The translations under genes were made by a program, and so were the position numbers. DNA of 64,000 nucleotides from Curtobacterium sp. BH-2-1-1. Lineage in GTDB: Bacteria; Actinomycetota; Actinomycetes; Actinomycetales; Microbacteriaceae. This document shows, in pieces, positions 29,646-38,683 of the stretch (the first letter of the stretch is position 1; every line of letters starts with the position of its first letter). The stretch covers positions 62,001 to 126,000 of the forward strand of contig NZ_CP017580.1 of NCBI RefSeq assembly GCF_001806325.1, read 5' to 3'. The notes below the pieces were generated by a model that saw only the letters and a program-made list of their open reading frames with translations, was not told where the DNA came from and did no database searches.

Positions 29646-30752
29646 CTAGACCCCGACCTCCTGGTAGGCGGTGAAGAGCAGGTGGTCCTCGGGTCCCTCG
29701 AGCGTGACCGGCTTGCCGACACCGTCGAGGATGATGAACCGGAGCATGCCGGCGCGGGCCTTCTTGTCACGACGCATCGTGGCGAGGAGACCCTCCCAGC
29801 GGCCGACGCCGTAGGTCGTGGGCAGCTCGAGCGACTCGAGGATCGCGCGGTGCCGGTCCACCGTGGCGTCGTCGAGGTGTCCGGTGAGGCGCGCGAGCTC
29901 GGCGGCGAAGACCATGCCGACCGCGACGGCCGCTCCGTGTCGCCACTGGTACCGCTCGGCGTGCTCGATGGCGTGCCCGAGGGTGTGCCCGTAGTTCAGG
30001 ATCTCGCGGCGGCCCTGCTCGGTGAAGTCGTCCGAGACGACCTGCGCCTTGAGTTCGATCGCGAGCTCGACGACGCGGCGGAACTCCGGCGTCGTCGGGT
30101 CGGTGACGCGGTCGACGTCGGCCTCGATGATGTCGAGGATCTCCGGGACGGCGATGAAGCCGGCCTTCACGATCTCGGCGAAGCCCGTGAGGATCTCGTT
30201 GCGGGGCAGCGTGGCGACGAGGTCGATGTCGGCGACGACCGCGCGGGGCGGGGAGAAGGCGCCGACGAGGTTCTTGCCCTCGTTGGTGTTGATGCCGGTC
30301 TTGCCGCCGACGCTCGCGTCCACCATGCCGAGGACGCTCGTGGGGATCGCGACGTACGGCACCCCGCGCAGCCAGGTCGCCGCGACGAACCCGGCGAGGT
30401 CGGTCACGGCACCGCCGCCGAGGCCGATGACGGCGTCGGTGCGGGTGAAGTCGGACTGCCCCATGATCTGCCAGCAGAACGCGGCGACCTCGACGCGCTT
30501 GGCGCCCTCGGCGTCCGGGACCTCGGCGATGAGGGCCTCGAGGCCGGCGTCGACGAGCAGGTCGCGCAGCGCGTTCGCCCGGGCGCCGAGCGTCGGGGCG
30601 TGCACGATCAGGACCTTGGCGACACGGGGGCCGAGGAGCGCCGGCACCGAGCCGAGCAGGCCGTTGCCGACGGCCACGACGTAGCCGTCCGCGCCGCCGA
30701 CGCGGATCTCGGTGGTGCCCTCGGGGAGGACGGACTGGGTCGGGTCGGTCAC
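29646..30752 (-). CDS. aroB: 3-dehydroquinate synthase
   Basis: Second shikimate step: cyclises DAHP to 3-dehydroquinate using NAD and a metal. 368 residues. NAD site GLGGGAVTDLAGFVAATWLRG split at residues about 105-125, IPTSVLGMVDASVGGKTGIN (Lys of the active site), zinc ligands in GFAEIVKAG (Glu) and NYGHTLGHAIEHA (His). Start at GTG 30752 overlapping the aroK stop (GTGA). Last of aroC-aroK-aroB, all coupled by overlaps. Confidence 0.96.
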   Translation of the reverse strand: MTDPTQSVLPEGTTEIRVGGADGYVVAVGNGLLGSVPALLGPRVAKVLIVHAPTLGARANALRDLLVDAGLEALIAEVPDAEGAKRVEVAAFCWQIMGQSDFTRTDAVIGLGGGAVTDLAGFVAATWLRGVPYVAIPTSVLGMVDASVGGKTGINTNEGKNLVGAFSPPRAVVADIDLVATLPRNEILTGFAEIVKAGFIAVPEILDIIEADVDRVTDPTTPEFRRVVELAIELKAQVVSDDFTEQGRREILNYGHTLGHAIEHAERYQWRHGAAVAVGMVFAAELARLTGHLDDATVDRHRAILESLELPTTYGVGRWEGLLATMRRDKKARAGMLRFIILDGVGKPVTLEGPEDHLLFTAYQEVGV

Positions 30753-31336
30753 ACTGTTCCTTCGCTCGTGGGTGCACCGGTGCGGACCGGAGGGGTTCCG
30801 TCGCGCAGCCACGCGACGACGTCGTCGACGACGCGCGACATCGGCCGGCGCGAGGTGTCGAACACCGCGTGCGCGAGCTCGGCGTACGTCGCCGCTCGCG
30901 CGTCCATGATCGTCTGCCACGCGTCGATGCCGCCGTTCGCCAGGAGCGGGCGGTCGCTGCCGGCGATCCGGTCGGCGACGGCCTCGGGCGAGACGGTCAG
31001 CAGGACGATGCGCGCTCCGGCCATGGCCTCGCGCGTGGCGACGTGGGTGACGGCCCCGCCACCGACGGCGATGACGCCCCCGGTCGACAGCGCTGCCCGG
31101 ACGGCTGCCGCCTCGAGTGCACGGAAGGCGGCCTCGCCACGGTCCGCGAATATCCCGGGGATCGGACCGTGCTCGCGGACGATCACCCGGTCGGTGTCGG
31201 TGAACGGGACGCCCAGCGCCTTCGCCACGCGCTTGCCGACGCTGGACTTGCCGGCGCCCATCGGCCCGATGATGACGACCGGGGCTGCGGGACCGGCCGA
31301 CGGCGACGCCGCCGTCGGCTCGGGTGCGTGCGTCAC
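30749..31336 (-). CDS. aroK: Shikimate kinase
   Basis: Phosphorylates shikimate with ATP. 195 residues: Walker [13 protein letters not shown] (about residues 25-36), shikimate-binding [11 protein letters not shown] and [16 protein letters not shown] glycine loop, and the lid region RPLL. An Ala/Pro-rich ~18-residue start precedes the fold. ATG 31336 overlaps the aroC stop (ATGA) and its own stop overlaps aroB, giving three genes read as one unit. Confidence 0.96.
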   Translation of the reverse strand: MTHAPEPTAASPSAGPAAPVVIIGPMGAGKSSVGKRVAKALGVPFTDTDRVIVREHGPIPGIFADRGEAAFRALEAAAVRAALSTGGVIAVGGGAVTHVATREAMAGARIVLLTVSPEAVADRIAGSDRPLLANGGIDAWQTIMDARAATYAELAHAVFDTSRRPMSRVVDDVVAWLRDGTPPVRTGAPTSEGTV

Positions 31337-32553
31337 CAGGCCGTGGAGTGCTCGGCGGCCTCGGTGCTGCGGGTGCGCAGCGTCTCCGGGATCGACGCGA
31401 GGTACGCGTCGAGGTTCCGCTTCGTCTCGACGACGTTGTCGCCACCGAACTTCTCGAGCACGGCGTCGGCGAGGACGAGCGCGACCATGGCCTCGGCCAC
31501 GACACCGGCAGCCGGCACGGCACAGACGTCGGAGCGCTGGTGGTGCGCCGAGGCGTCCTCACCCGTGGCGACGTCGATGGTGTGCAGCGCGTGCGGGACG
31601 GTCGCGATCGGCTTCATGCCGGCGCGGACGCGCAGCACGGTGCCCGTGGACATGCCACCCTCGGTGCCGCCGGCGCGGTCGGACGTGCGGTAGATCTCGC
31701 CGTCTTCGCGGAAGAGCTCGTCGTGCGCCTCGGATCCGCGGCGGGCAGCGGTCGCGAAGCCGTCGCCGACCTCGACGCCCTTGATCGCCTGGATGCCCAT
31801 GATCGCCGCGGCGAGACGGGCGTCGAGCCGGCGGTCCCACTGCACGTGCGATCCGAGTCCGGGCGGGACGCCGTAGAACAGCACCTCGACGACGCCGCCG
31901 AGGGTGTCGCCGTCCTTCTTCGCGGCTTCGACCTCGGTCACCATGCGGGCGGAGGTCTCGGCGTCGAAGCACCGCAGCTGGTCGTCGTCGAGGCGGTCGA
32001 CGTCGTCCGGCAGGGGCAGCGCGGTGCCGTCCGGGACCCGGACCGTGCCGACCTGCAGCGTGTGCGCGACCGATCGGATGCCGAGCTCGGCCAGGAAGGA
32101 CTTCGCGACGGCGCCGAGCGCGACCCGGGCCGCGGTCTCGCGAGCGCTCGCGCGTTCGAGGATCGGGCGGGCCTCGTCGAAGCCGTACTTCTGCATGCCG
32201 ACGAGGTCGGCGTGGCCGGGACGCGGGCGGGTGAGCGGGGCGCTCCGACCACGGGAGAGGTCGGTCTGCTCGACGGGCTCGGGGTTCATGACCTCGACCC
32301 ACTTCGGCCACTCGGTGTTGCCGATGCGGATCGCGATCGGGCTGCCGAGGGAGTAGCCGTGCCGGACGCCGCCGGAGACGTGCAGTTCGTCCTGCTCGAA
32401 CTTCATGCGGGAGCCGCGGCCGTAGCCGAGCTTGCGTCGCGCGAGATCGGTACGGATGGACTCGAACGACACCGGGACACCCGCGGGCAGGCCCTCGAGC
32501 ATCGCGATCAGTTCGGGTCCGTGGGACTCACCAGCAGTCAACCAACGAAGCAT
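31333..32553 (-). CDS. aroC: Chorismate synthase
   Basis: Last shikimate step: FMN-dependent 1,4-elimination of phosphate from EPSP. 406 residues from ATG 32553 ([13 protein letters not shown]), chosen because it matches the family start and has GGGAAG 9 nt upstream; an ATG 9 bp earlier is possible. Signatures: [30 protein letters not shown], and GGVEGMS-type [10 protein letters not shown] near residue 310. Heads aroC-aroK-aroB. In many actinobacteria aroE lies just upstream; here only a 45-bp gap separates it from mltG. Confidence 0.96.
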   Translation of the reverse strand: MLRWLTAGESHGPELIAMLEGLPAGVPVSFESIRTDLARRKLGYGRGSRMKFEQDELHVSGGVRHGYSLGSPIAIRIGNTEWPKWVEVMNPEPVEQTDLSRGRSAPLTRPRPGHADLVGMQKYGFDEARPILERASARETAARVALGAVAKSFLAELGIRSVAHTLQVGTVRVPDGTALPLPDDVDRLDDDQLRCFDAETSARMVTEVEAAKKDGDTLGGVVEVLFYGVPPGLGSHVQWDRRLDARLAAAIMGIQAIKGVEVGDGFATAARRGSEAHDELFREDGEIYRTSDRAGGTEGGMSTGTVLRVRAGMKPIATVPHALHTIDVATGEDASAHHQRSDVCAVPAAGVVAEAMVALVLADAVLEKFGGDNVVETKRNLDAYLASIPETLRTRSTEAAEHSTAW

Positions 32554-32598
32554 GGTGTCCATCTTCCCACAGCCCGGGCCCCGTGCGACGCCGCTCGA

Positions 32599-34245
32599 CT
32601 ACTGGTAGTCGGGGTGCGCCCGGAGCCACGCCTGGAACTGGTCGACGGCGACGAGGTGCTGCGCGTACGTGTCGGAGAACACCGTCTCGCCGGTCTCGAG
32701 GTTCACCGTCACGAAGTACAGCCACTTCCCCTGCGCCATGTTCGTGACGGCCTTGATCGCGATGTCGCCGGGGTTCGAGATCGGTGCCGGCGGCAGGCCG
32801 TCGTGCACGTAGGTGTTGTACTTGTTCGACGCGTCCTTGCGCTCGGCGTCGGTCGTCGTCACCCGGTGGGTGTTGCCGGTGCCGTAGGCGACCGTCGCGT
32901 CGGACTGCAGCGGCATGTCGATGTCGAGCCGGTTCTGGAACACCCGCGCGACCTTCGGGTAGTCGGCGGCGAGGCCGGCCTCCTTCTGCACGAGCGAGGC
33001 GAAGACGATCACGCGCTCCTGGTCGGCCTCGGCCACACCTGCCGCCGAGAGGTGCTCCTTCATCGTGTCGACCATCGACTTGAAGTACTCCGTCGCGCTC
33101 CACCCCGGGTTGATCGGGTAGGTCGCCGGGAACAGCCAGCCCTCGAGCGTGGTCGTGTTCGCCGGCAGGTCGTACGCGGAGAGGTCCTTCGCCGCGGCGG
33201 AGACCTCGGCGGCGGAGAGTCCCGCCTTCGAGACCATGCCGGCCTCGATGTCCTTGAGCGCCGTGCCCTCGGGGATCACGATGGAGGCCTGGACGCGGTT
33301 GTCCTTGTCCTGCAGCGCCGCGAGGGCCGCCTTCGAGCTCATCTTCTTCTTGAGCGCGTACGACCCCGGCTGGAACTGGACGTCCGGCGAGGCGAGCAGG
33401 AGCTTGTAGAAGACCTTCGAGTCCTTCACGACACCGCTGCGCTGCAGGGTCGCGGCGACGTTCTCGCCGATGTCGCCCTGCTTGATGGTGATCGTCACCT
33501 TGCTGGTGCCGTCGCCGGAGTAGTCGTCGGGCTCCTGCGAACCGCTGATGGCGGCGACGAGCTGCTGGACCTTGGGGGCCGCGAAGGAGTACGCGGACAC
33601 CCCGACCGCGAGGACCACCGCGACGATGACGATGCCCGCGATGAGCGGGCCGCGACGACGCTTCGGACGCGGCTCACGCGGGCCGCGTGGCGACCTGGAG
33701 GCGCCCCCACGTCCACCGCGACCGCCGCGTCCACCGTCTCCCGCGCCTCCGGGGCCGTTGCCGGGCTTGTCGGGACCACCTGCGCCGGCACCCGCGCCGG
33801 CGGCCGTGGCCGCGCCGGCGTCACCGCCGCGTGCCGCGGCACGCGCGTCGTCGTCGACGTGGAGTTCGCCGGTGAGGAGCGCGTGCACGTCCGGGTGCAG
33901 CTCGTCGGGTGACGACGCCACCGGGGCGTCCGCCGCGGCGGCGCGACGGTCGTCGTCGGCTCGGCCGGGGTCGGGACGGTCGGTGCTCGACCCGGCCGCG
34001 TCGGTGGTGGCCGGGCTCGCGTCCGCGGGGCCCGCTTCGGAGCGTGCCCGCGCGGCTTCGGCGGCGCGTGCTTCGCGGCGGGACATGGGTCGACCGGTCG
34101 CGTCCGGGGCACCGTTCCGCGCACCGGTGGTCTCGCCCGCGTCACCGCGTGCGTCGGGGGTCTCCGCACGGTCGGAAGTCGTCTTCCGCCGCTCGGCGTC
34201 GTTGCCGGGCGCGATGATCGCGTTCCAGTCCAGGTCGTCTGCCAA
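32599..34245 (-). CDS. mltG: Endolytic peptidoglycan transglycosylase MltG
   Basis: Membrane-bound lytic transglycosylase that cuts nascent glycan strands and ends their elongation. 548 residues from TTG 34245 (LADDLDWNAII), with CGAGGA just upstream; a longer ATG start (34383) would overlap ruvX and adds Pro/Ala-rich sequence. About 200 cytoplasmic residues are low-complexity (Ala/Asp/Gly/Arg-rich), then one helix (GPLIAGIVIVAVVLAVGVSA), a LysM-like part (KVTITIKQGDIGENV) and the YceG domain with catalytic Glu in FASLVQKEAG and RVFQNRL. Position beside ruvX/alaS is conserved. Confidence 0.93.
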   Translation of the reverse strand: MADDLDWNAIIAPGNDAERRKTTSDRAETPDARGDAGETTGARNGAPDATGRPMSRREARAAEAARARSEAGPADASPATTDAAGSSTDRPDPGRADDDRRAAAADAPVASSPDELHPDVHALLTGELHVDDDARAAARGGDAGAATAAGAGAGAGGPDKPGNGPGGAGDGGRGGRGGRGGASRSPRGPREPRPKRRRGPLIAGIVIVAVVLAVGVSAYSFAAPKVQQLVAAISGSQEPDDYSGDGTSKVTITIKQGDIGENVAATLQRSGVVKDSKVFYKLLLASPDVQFQPGSYALKKKMSSKAALAALQDKDNRVQASIVIPEGTALKDIEAGMVSKAGLSAAEVSAAAKDLSAYDLPANTTTLEGWLFPATYPINPGWSATEYFKSMVDTMKEHLSAAGVAEADQERVIVFASLVQKEAGLAADYPKVARVFQNRLDIDMPLQSDATVAYGTGNTHRVTTTDAERKDASNKYNTYVHDGLPPAPISNPGDIAIKAVTNMAQGKWLYFVTVNLETGETVFSDTYAQHLVAVDQFQAWLRAHPDYQ

Positions 34246-34345
34246 CGGTCCTCGGGTCTCTCGGTCGGGAACTCCGCCTGGGCTCGGGGTGCTGGGCGAC
34301 GGTGTGGCAGCCGCGTTCAGGCGAGCACTGCGGTGGTCCGCAGCT

Positions 34346-34795
34346 TCAGGGGAGCGTGGCCCCGGGTGGGGCACTGGCCGCACGCTCGTGGTCGAGCGCG
34401 TGTTGCAGAATGATAACAGCGGCCGCTTGGTCGATCACGGCGCGGGACTTCTTCGTGTTCTTGCCGGCCTGGTGCAGGCCGCGCTGGGCCGTCACGGTCG
34501 AGAGTCGTTCGTCGACCAGACGCACCGGACGTTGTTCCGCCAGGCGCCCGGCGAACTCCCGGGCGTCCGCCGTGGACGGGGTGTCCCCGCCCGACATCGA
34601 GAGCGGCAGCCCGACGACGATCTCGAGGACGTCGTACTCCTCCGCGATCTCGAGGATCCGCCGGACGTCCGTGGCGTCGTGCCGGGCGACGGTCTCGACG
34701 GGCGTCGCGAGGAGCCCGTCACGGTCGCACACGGCGACCCCGATCCGGGCGCGGCCGACGTCGACGCCGAGCCGGCGCCCGGAACGGATCGCCAC
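34346..34795 (-). CDS. ruvX: Putative Holliday junction resolvase RuvX (YqgF)
   Basis: 149-residue RNase H-like nuclease acting on 16S rRNA 5' end maturation and/or recombination intermediates. Catalytic Asp in LGVDVGRARIGVAV, Glu near VVGLPLSMSG, and a final Asp in RAVIDQAAAVIILQ. The start is 2 nt after the alaS stop, so it is translationally linked. No oddities. Confidence 0.93.
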   Translation of the reverse strand: MAIRSGRRLGVDVGRARIGVAVCDRDGLLATPVETVARHDATDVRRILEIAEEYDVLEIVVGLPLSMSGGDTPSTADAREFAGRLAEQRPVRLVDERLSTVTAQRGLHQAGKNTKKSRAVIDQAAAVIILQHALDHERAASAPPGATLP

Positions 34796-34797
34796 GA

Positions 34798-37455
34798 TCA
34801 GGCCGCGAGCCGGTCGGTGACCGCGCGGAGGGCCGCCGGGAGCGCGGACGCGTCGGTGCCACCGCCCTGCGCGAGGTCCGGCTTGCCGCCGCCACCACCA
34901 CCGAGGACGCCGGCGGCCTCCTTCGCGAGCGGTCCCGCCTGTACACCGGCGGCGCGGGCGGCGTCGTTCGTCGCGACGATGACCACCGGCTTGTCGTTGA
35001 TGACCGCGCCGAGCACCACGACGGCGGCACCGTCGCCGAGCTGGCTGCGGACACCGGTCGCGAGCGCGCGGAGGTCGTCACCGGACTGGAGTCCCTGGAC
35101 GGACTCGGCCACGACGGTCGTCGCACCCACCGTCGTCGCCTGGCGTGCGATCGCCGGGACGCGCTGCTGGAGGTTGGCGGACTCGAACTCGGCGACGCGC
35201 TTCTGCGCCGTCCGCAGGTCCTCCATCAGGGACTGCACGCGGGTCGGCAGGTCCTCTCGGGGGGCCTTGAGTGCGCTCGACAGCTGGGACACGATGGTGC
35301 GCTCGACGGCGAGGTCGCGGAAGCCCTCGAGCCCGACGAGCGCCTCGACGCGGCGGTTGGTCGAACCGACGCTCGACTCCCCCACGAGGTTGACGAGCCC
35401 GACCTGGGCGCTGGACGCCACGTGCGTGCCACCGCAGAGCTCACGGGACCACGGGCCGCCGATGTCGACCATGCGGACCTCGGAGCCGTACTTCTCGCCG
35501 AACAGCGCCTGCGCGCCGAGCGACTTGGCCTCGTCGAGCGGGAGCACGCGCGTCGAGACCTCGAGGTCGGAGCGGATCGCGTTGTTCACGACCTCCTCGA
35601 TCTCGGAACGGGTCTCGAGCGAGACCGGCTGCGACCACGAGAAGTCGAGCCGCATGTAGCCCGACTTGTTGTACGAACCGGCCTGGAGTGCCTCCGGGCC
35701 GAGGATGTCGCGCAGTGCGGCGTTCACGAGGTGCGTCGCGGAGTGCGCCTGGGTCGCACCGCGGCGGTACTCGGCGTCGACCACGGTCGTCGCCGGCGCA
35801 CCGACACCGACCTCGCCCGAGCGCACCTGGACCGTGTGGCTCCACAGACCGGCGACGGGACGCTGGACGTCGAGCACCTCGAGGTCGAAGCCGTTGCCGA
35901 CGATCGAGCCCTGGTCGGCGTCCTGACCACCGGACTCGGCGTAGAGGGAGGTCTCGCCGAGGATGACCTCGGCGATGTCGCCCGCGACCGCACGGTCGAC
36001 GCTCACGCCGTCCACGATGATGCCGAGGATGTTCGTCTCGGCCTCGAGCGCGTCGTAGCCGAGGAAGACGGTCTCGCCCTTCGCCCGGAACGCGCTGTAG
36101 ACGCTGAGGTCGGCGAGTGCGGTCTTCTTGCTCTTGGCGTCCGCCTTCGCCCGCGCCCGCTGCTCGGACATCAGGGTCTCGAACGCGGACCGGTCGACCT
36201 GGACGCCGGCTTCCTCAGCCATCTCCATCGTGAGGTCGATCGGGAAGCCGAAGGTGTCGTGCAGGAGGAACGCCGTGTCCCCGCCGATCGAGGGCGCGCC
36301 GTCCTGCTTCGCGCGCTCGACCGCGACGTCGAGGATCGTCGTGCCCTGCGCGAGCGTGCGGAGGAAGGTCTCCTCTTCCGCGTAGGCGATGCGCGCGATG
36401 CGGTCGTAGTCGCTGCCGACCTCGGGGTAGGCGTCGCGCATGGCGTCGCGGGACGCGGGGAAGAGCCGGGGGAAGGTCGCACCCTCGACGCCGAGCAGGC
36501 GCATCGCGCGCACGGTGCGGCGGAGCAGGCGGCGGAGGATGTAGCCGCGGCCCTCGTTCGACGGGGAGACGCCGTCGGCGATGAGCATGAGCGCCGACCG
36601 GACGTGGTCCGCGATGACGCGCATGCGGACGTCGTCCTCGTGCACGGCGCCGTACCGACGACCGGAGATCGCCGCCGCCTCGTCGAGGACCGGGCGCACC
36701 TGGTCGATCTCGTACATGTTGTCGACGCCCTGCTTGATGAAGGCGACGCGCTCGAGCCCCATGCCGGTGTCGATGTTCTTGTTCGGCAGCTCGCCCGTGA
36801 TCTCGAAGTCGTACTTCGAACGGACGTCGGCGATCTGGTACTGCATGAACACGAGGTTCCAGATCTCGACGTAGCGGTCGTCGTCGGTCGCCGGACCGCC
36901 GTCGATGCCGTACTCCGGACCGCGGTCGAAGAAGATCTCGGAGCAGGGGCCCGCCGGCCCGGGCTGCCCGGTCGACCAGTAGTTCGTGTCCTTGCCGAGC
37001 CGCTGGATCCGCTCGTCGGGGAGCGAGGAGTGCTGCTTCCAGAAGGCGATCGCCTCGTCGTCGTCCTCGTACACGGTGACCCAGAGGTCGTCGGGCGAGA
37101 AGCCGAGCCCACCGTCCGGCTCGGGCGTCGTCAGGAACTGCCAGGCGTACTCGATCGCCTGCTCCTTGAAGTAGTCGCCGAACGAGAAGTTGCCGTTCAT
37201 CTGGAAGAACGTGCCGTGCCGCGGGGTCTTGCCGACCTCTTCGATGTCGTTCGTGCGGATGCACTTCTGGACACTCGTGGCGCGGGGGTACGGAGCGGGG
37301 ACGAGCCCGGTCAGGTACGGGATGAACGGCACCATGCCGGCGACCGTGAACAGGAGCGAGGGGTCGTCCGAGACGAGCGAGGCGGACGGGACGACGGTGT
37401 GGCCGCGGTCACCGAAGAACTGGAGCCAACGGCGGCGGATCTCTGCGGTCTGCAT
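34798..37455 (-). CDS. alaS: Alanyl-tRNA synthetase
   Basis: Charges tRNA-Ala; class II synthetase. 885 residues from ATG 37455 (MQTAEIRRRWLQFF), preceded by AGGAAG. Order: catalytic domain (motif region GTFFQMNGNFSFGDYFKEQA; motif 3 in GMGLERVAFI), tRNA-recognition helices, editing domain with HSATHLVNAALR and CGGTHV zinc/catalytic residues, and C-terminal DHHA1 (GGGGGKPDLAQGGG). The frame is open further upstream but without family similarity. First of alaS-ruvX-mltG. Confidence 0.97.
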   Translation of the reverse strand: MQTAEIRRRWLQFFGDRGHTVVPSASLVSDDPSLLFTVAGMVPFIPYLTGLVPAPYPRATSVQKCIRTNDIEEVGKTPRHGTFFQMNGNFSFGDYFKEQAIEYAWQFLTTPEPDGGLGFSPDDLWVTVYEDDDEAIAFWKQHSSLPDERIQRLGKDTNYWSTGQPGPAGPCSEIFFDRGPEYGIDGGPATDDDRYVEIWNLVFMQYQIADVRSKYDFEITGELPNKNIDTGMGLERVAFIKQGVDNMYEIDQVRPVLDEAAAISGRRYGAVHEDDVRMRVIADHVRSALMLIADGVSPSNEGRGYILRRLLRRTVRAMRLLGVEGATFPRLFPASRDAMRDAYPEVGSDYDRIARIAYAEEETFLRTLAQGTTILDVAVERAKQDGAPSIGGDTAFLLHDTFGFPIDLTMEMAEEAGVQVDRSAFETLMSEQRARAKADAKSKKTALADLSVYSAFRAKGETVFLGYDALEAETNILGIIVDGVSVDRAVAGDIAEVILGETSLYAESGGQDADQGSIVGNGFDLEVLDVQRPVAGLWSHTVQVRSGEVGVGAPATTVVDAEYRRGATQAHSATHLVNAALRDILGPEALQAGSYNKSGYMRLDFSWSQPVSLETRSEIEEVVNNAIRSDLEVSTRVLPLDEAKSLGAQALFGEKYGSEVRMVDIGGPWSRELCGGTHVASSAQVGLVNLVGESSVGSTNRRVEALVGLEGFRDLAVERTIVSQLSSALKAPREDLPTRVQSLMEDLRTAQKRVAEFESANLQQRVPAIARQATTVGATTVVAESVQGLQSGDDLRALATGVRSQLGDGAAVVVLGAVINDKPVVIVATNDAARAAGVQAGPLAKEAAGVLGGGGGGKPDLAQGGGTDASALPAALRAVTDRLAA

Positions 37456-37499
37456 GGTGCTTCCTGGTTTCAGGTCGTGTGCGTGGGAGGGGTCGTCGG

Positions 37500-37682
37500 T
37501 CAGACGTCGGTGCGGAGCTCGGCCTCGCGAGAGCGGTAGCCCTCGGCGACGGCACCGCGGAAGGCTTCCGCGCGAGCGTTCACGTCGGCGAAGAACCGCG
37601 CGCCACCGGGGGTGTTCGCGACCTTGTGCGCGACGGCGAACCCGATGACGACGCCGACGGCGACGAAGAACAGCTGCTTCAC
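37500..37682 (-). CDS. Small single-helix membrane protein, unknown function
   Basis: 60 residues from GTG 37682 with GGGAGAGG 5-10 nt upstream. N-terminal helix LFFVAVGVVIGFAVAHKVA (residues 4-22), then an amphipathic, charged part (FFADVNARAEAFRGAVAEGY) and an end with REAELRTDV. No family I can name; it resembles other small proteins encoded between rpsD and alaS in Microbacteriaceae. It is downstream of the rpsD terminator and 44 nt upstream of alaS, so it is probably the first gene of the alaS unit. Confidence 0.8.
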   Translation of the reverse strand: MKQLFFVAVGVVIGFAVAHKVANTPGGARFFADVNARAEAFRGAVAEGYRSREAELRTDV

Positions 37683-37754
37683 GGTGCCTCTCCCTCTTGT
37701 GCACGCGAGCGGTGCGTGCCCAGACGATCTTACCGACGACACCGGCCACCGACG

Positions 37755-37798
37755 CCGAACGGCGGGCCGCCCTCGTGAGAGGACGACCCGCCGTTCGG
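37755..37798 (-). terminator. Terminator of rpsD
   Basis: CCGAACGGCGGG (37755-37766) pairs perfectly with CCCGCCGTTCGG (37787-37798); inside, CCTC/GAGG (37771-37774, 37779-37782) forms a second small stem. It lies 15 nt after the rpsD stop. No U-tract. Confidence 0.75.
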
Positions 37799-37812
37799 GT
37801 GTGATCAGTGGA

Positions 37813-38442
37813 TCAGCGAGCTGCGTAGTACTCGACGACGAGCTGCACTTCACAGGTCACGGGGACCTCGGCGCGCTTCGGACGACGGACCAGGCGGGCC
37901 TGGAGCTTGTCGATCTCGACCTCGAGGTAGCCCGGGACCTTCGGCAGGACTTCCTGGTGCCCACCGGCGGCGGCGACCTGGAAGGGCTCGAGGGACTCGG
38001 AGCGCTGCTTCACGTGGATGAGCTGCCCCTCCTTCACGCGGAAGGACGGACGGTCGACGAGCTTGCCGTCGACCAGGATGTGACGGTGCACGATCAGCTG
38101 ACGGGCCTGCGCGGTGGTGCGGGCGAAGCCGGCACGGAGCACGAGGGCGTCGAGGCGCTGCTCGAGGAGCTCGACCAGGTTCTCACCGGTCAGGCCCTTC
38201 GTCTTGCGGGCCTCTTCGAAGACGATGCGGAGCTGCTTCTCGCGGATGCCGTACTGGGCGCGCAGACGCTGCTTCTCACGGAGGCGGACGGCGTAGTCGC
38301 TGTCCGCACGACGGCGGGTGCGGCCGTGCTCACCGGGGCCGTAGGGGCGCTTCTCGAGGTAACGGGCCGCCTTCGGCGTCAGCGGGATGCCGAGCGCGCG
38401 CGAGAGGCGGGTCTTGCTGCGGGTACGTGACTTGGTAGACAC
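37813..38442 (-). CDS. rpsD: 30S ribosomal protein S4
   Basis: Primary 16S rRNA-binding protein of the small-subunit body and, in other bacteria, a translational repressor of its own operon. 209 residues from GTG 38442, with AAAAGGA a few nt upstream. RLSRALGIPLTPKAARYLEK start, RPYGPGEHG, and the S4 RNA-binding domain (LDALVLRAGFARTTAQARQL, HRHILVDGKLVDRPSF). It has no zinc-type Cys motif at the N-terminus (C-minus form). Monocistronic here, between a ~210-nt leader and a strong hairpin, away from the rpsM-rpsK-rpoA cluster as is common in actinobacteria. Confidence 0.97.
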   Translation of the reverse strand: MSTKSRTRSKTRLSRALGIPLTPKAARYLEKRPYGPGEHGRTRRRADSDYAVRLREKQRLRAQYGIREKQLRIVFEEARKTKGLTGENLVELLEQRLDALVLRAGFARTTAQARQLIVHRHILVDGKLVDRPSFRVKEGQLIHVKQRSESLEPFQVAAAGGHQEVLPKVPGYLEVEIDKLQARLVRRPKRAEVPVTCEVQLVVEYYAAR

Positions 38443-38663
38443 AGGGTCCTTTTCTCTGTCTGAACTGAATGACTCGAGGGGATCCGTCCGACCGTGGGCA
38501 ACGAGACACACGGAAGGGATCGGTCCCGACGACGGGATCCAGAGGGATGAGCCTGTGGGATCGGACGGCTACAGCCCGAACCTCTGCCCCCGTACCACCG
38601 GAGTGGCACTCTGTCCTCGACGCAGCCGTGCTCGAGGACCAGGACGTAGGCCCGGCAATGCTA
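38443..38663 (-). promoter_or_regulatory. Promoter and structured leader of rpsD
   Basis: An extended -10 TGCTAGCAT (TAGCAT at 38658-38663, minus strand) would start transcription near 38651, about 208 nt before the rpsD GTG. The leader can fold: CCGTCCGA (38484-38491) pairs with TCGGACGG (38561-38568), enclosing a hairpin whose core is TCCCG-ACGA-CGGGA (near 38524-38537). This could be an S4 autoregulation site; the idea is inference. Confidence 0.45.
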
Positions 38664-38683
38664 GCAGGAACTCGGGGCGGCCA

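Noticed and set aside
34246..34383. Longer MltG start from ATG 34383
   Set aside because: Overlaps ruvX by 38 bp and adds Pro/Ala-rich sequence; TTG 34245 has a nearby Shine-Dalgarno and fits the family start.
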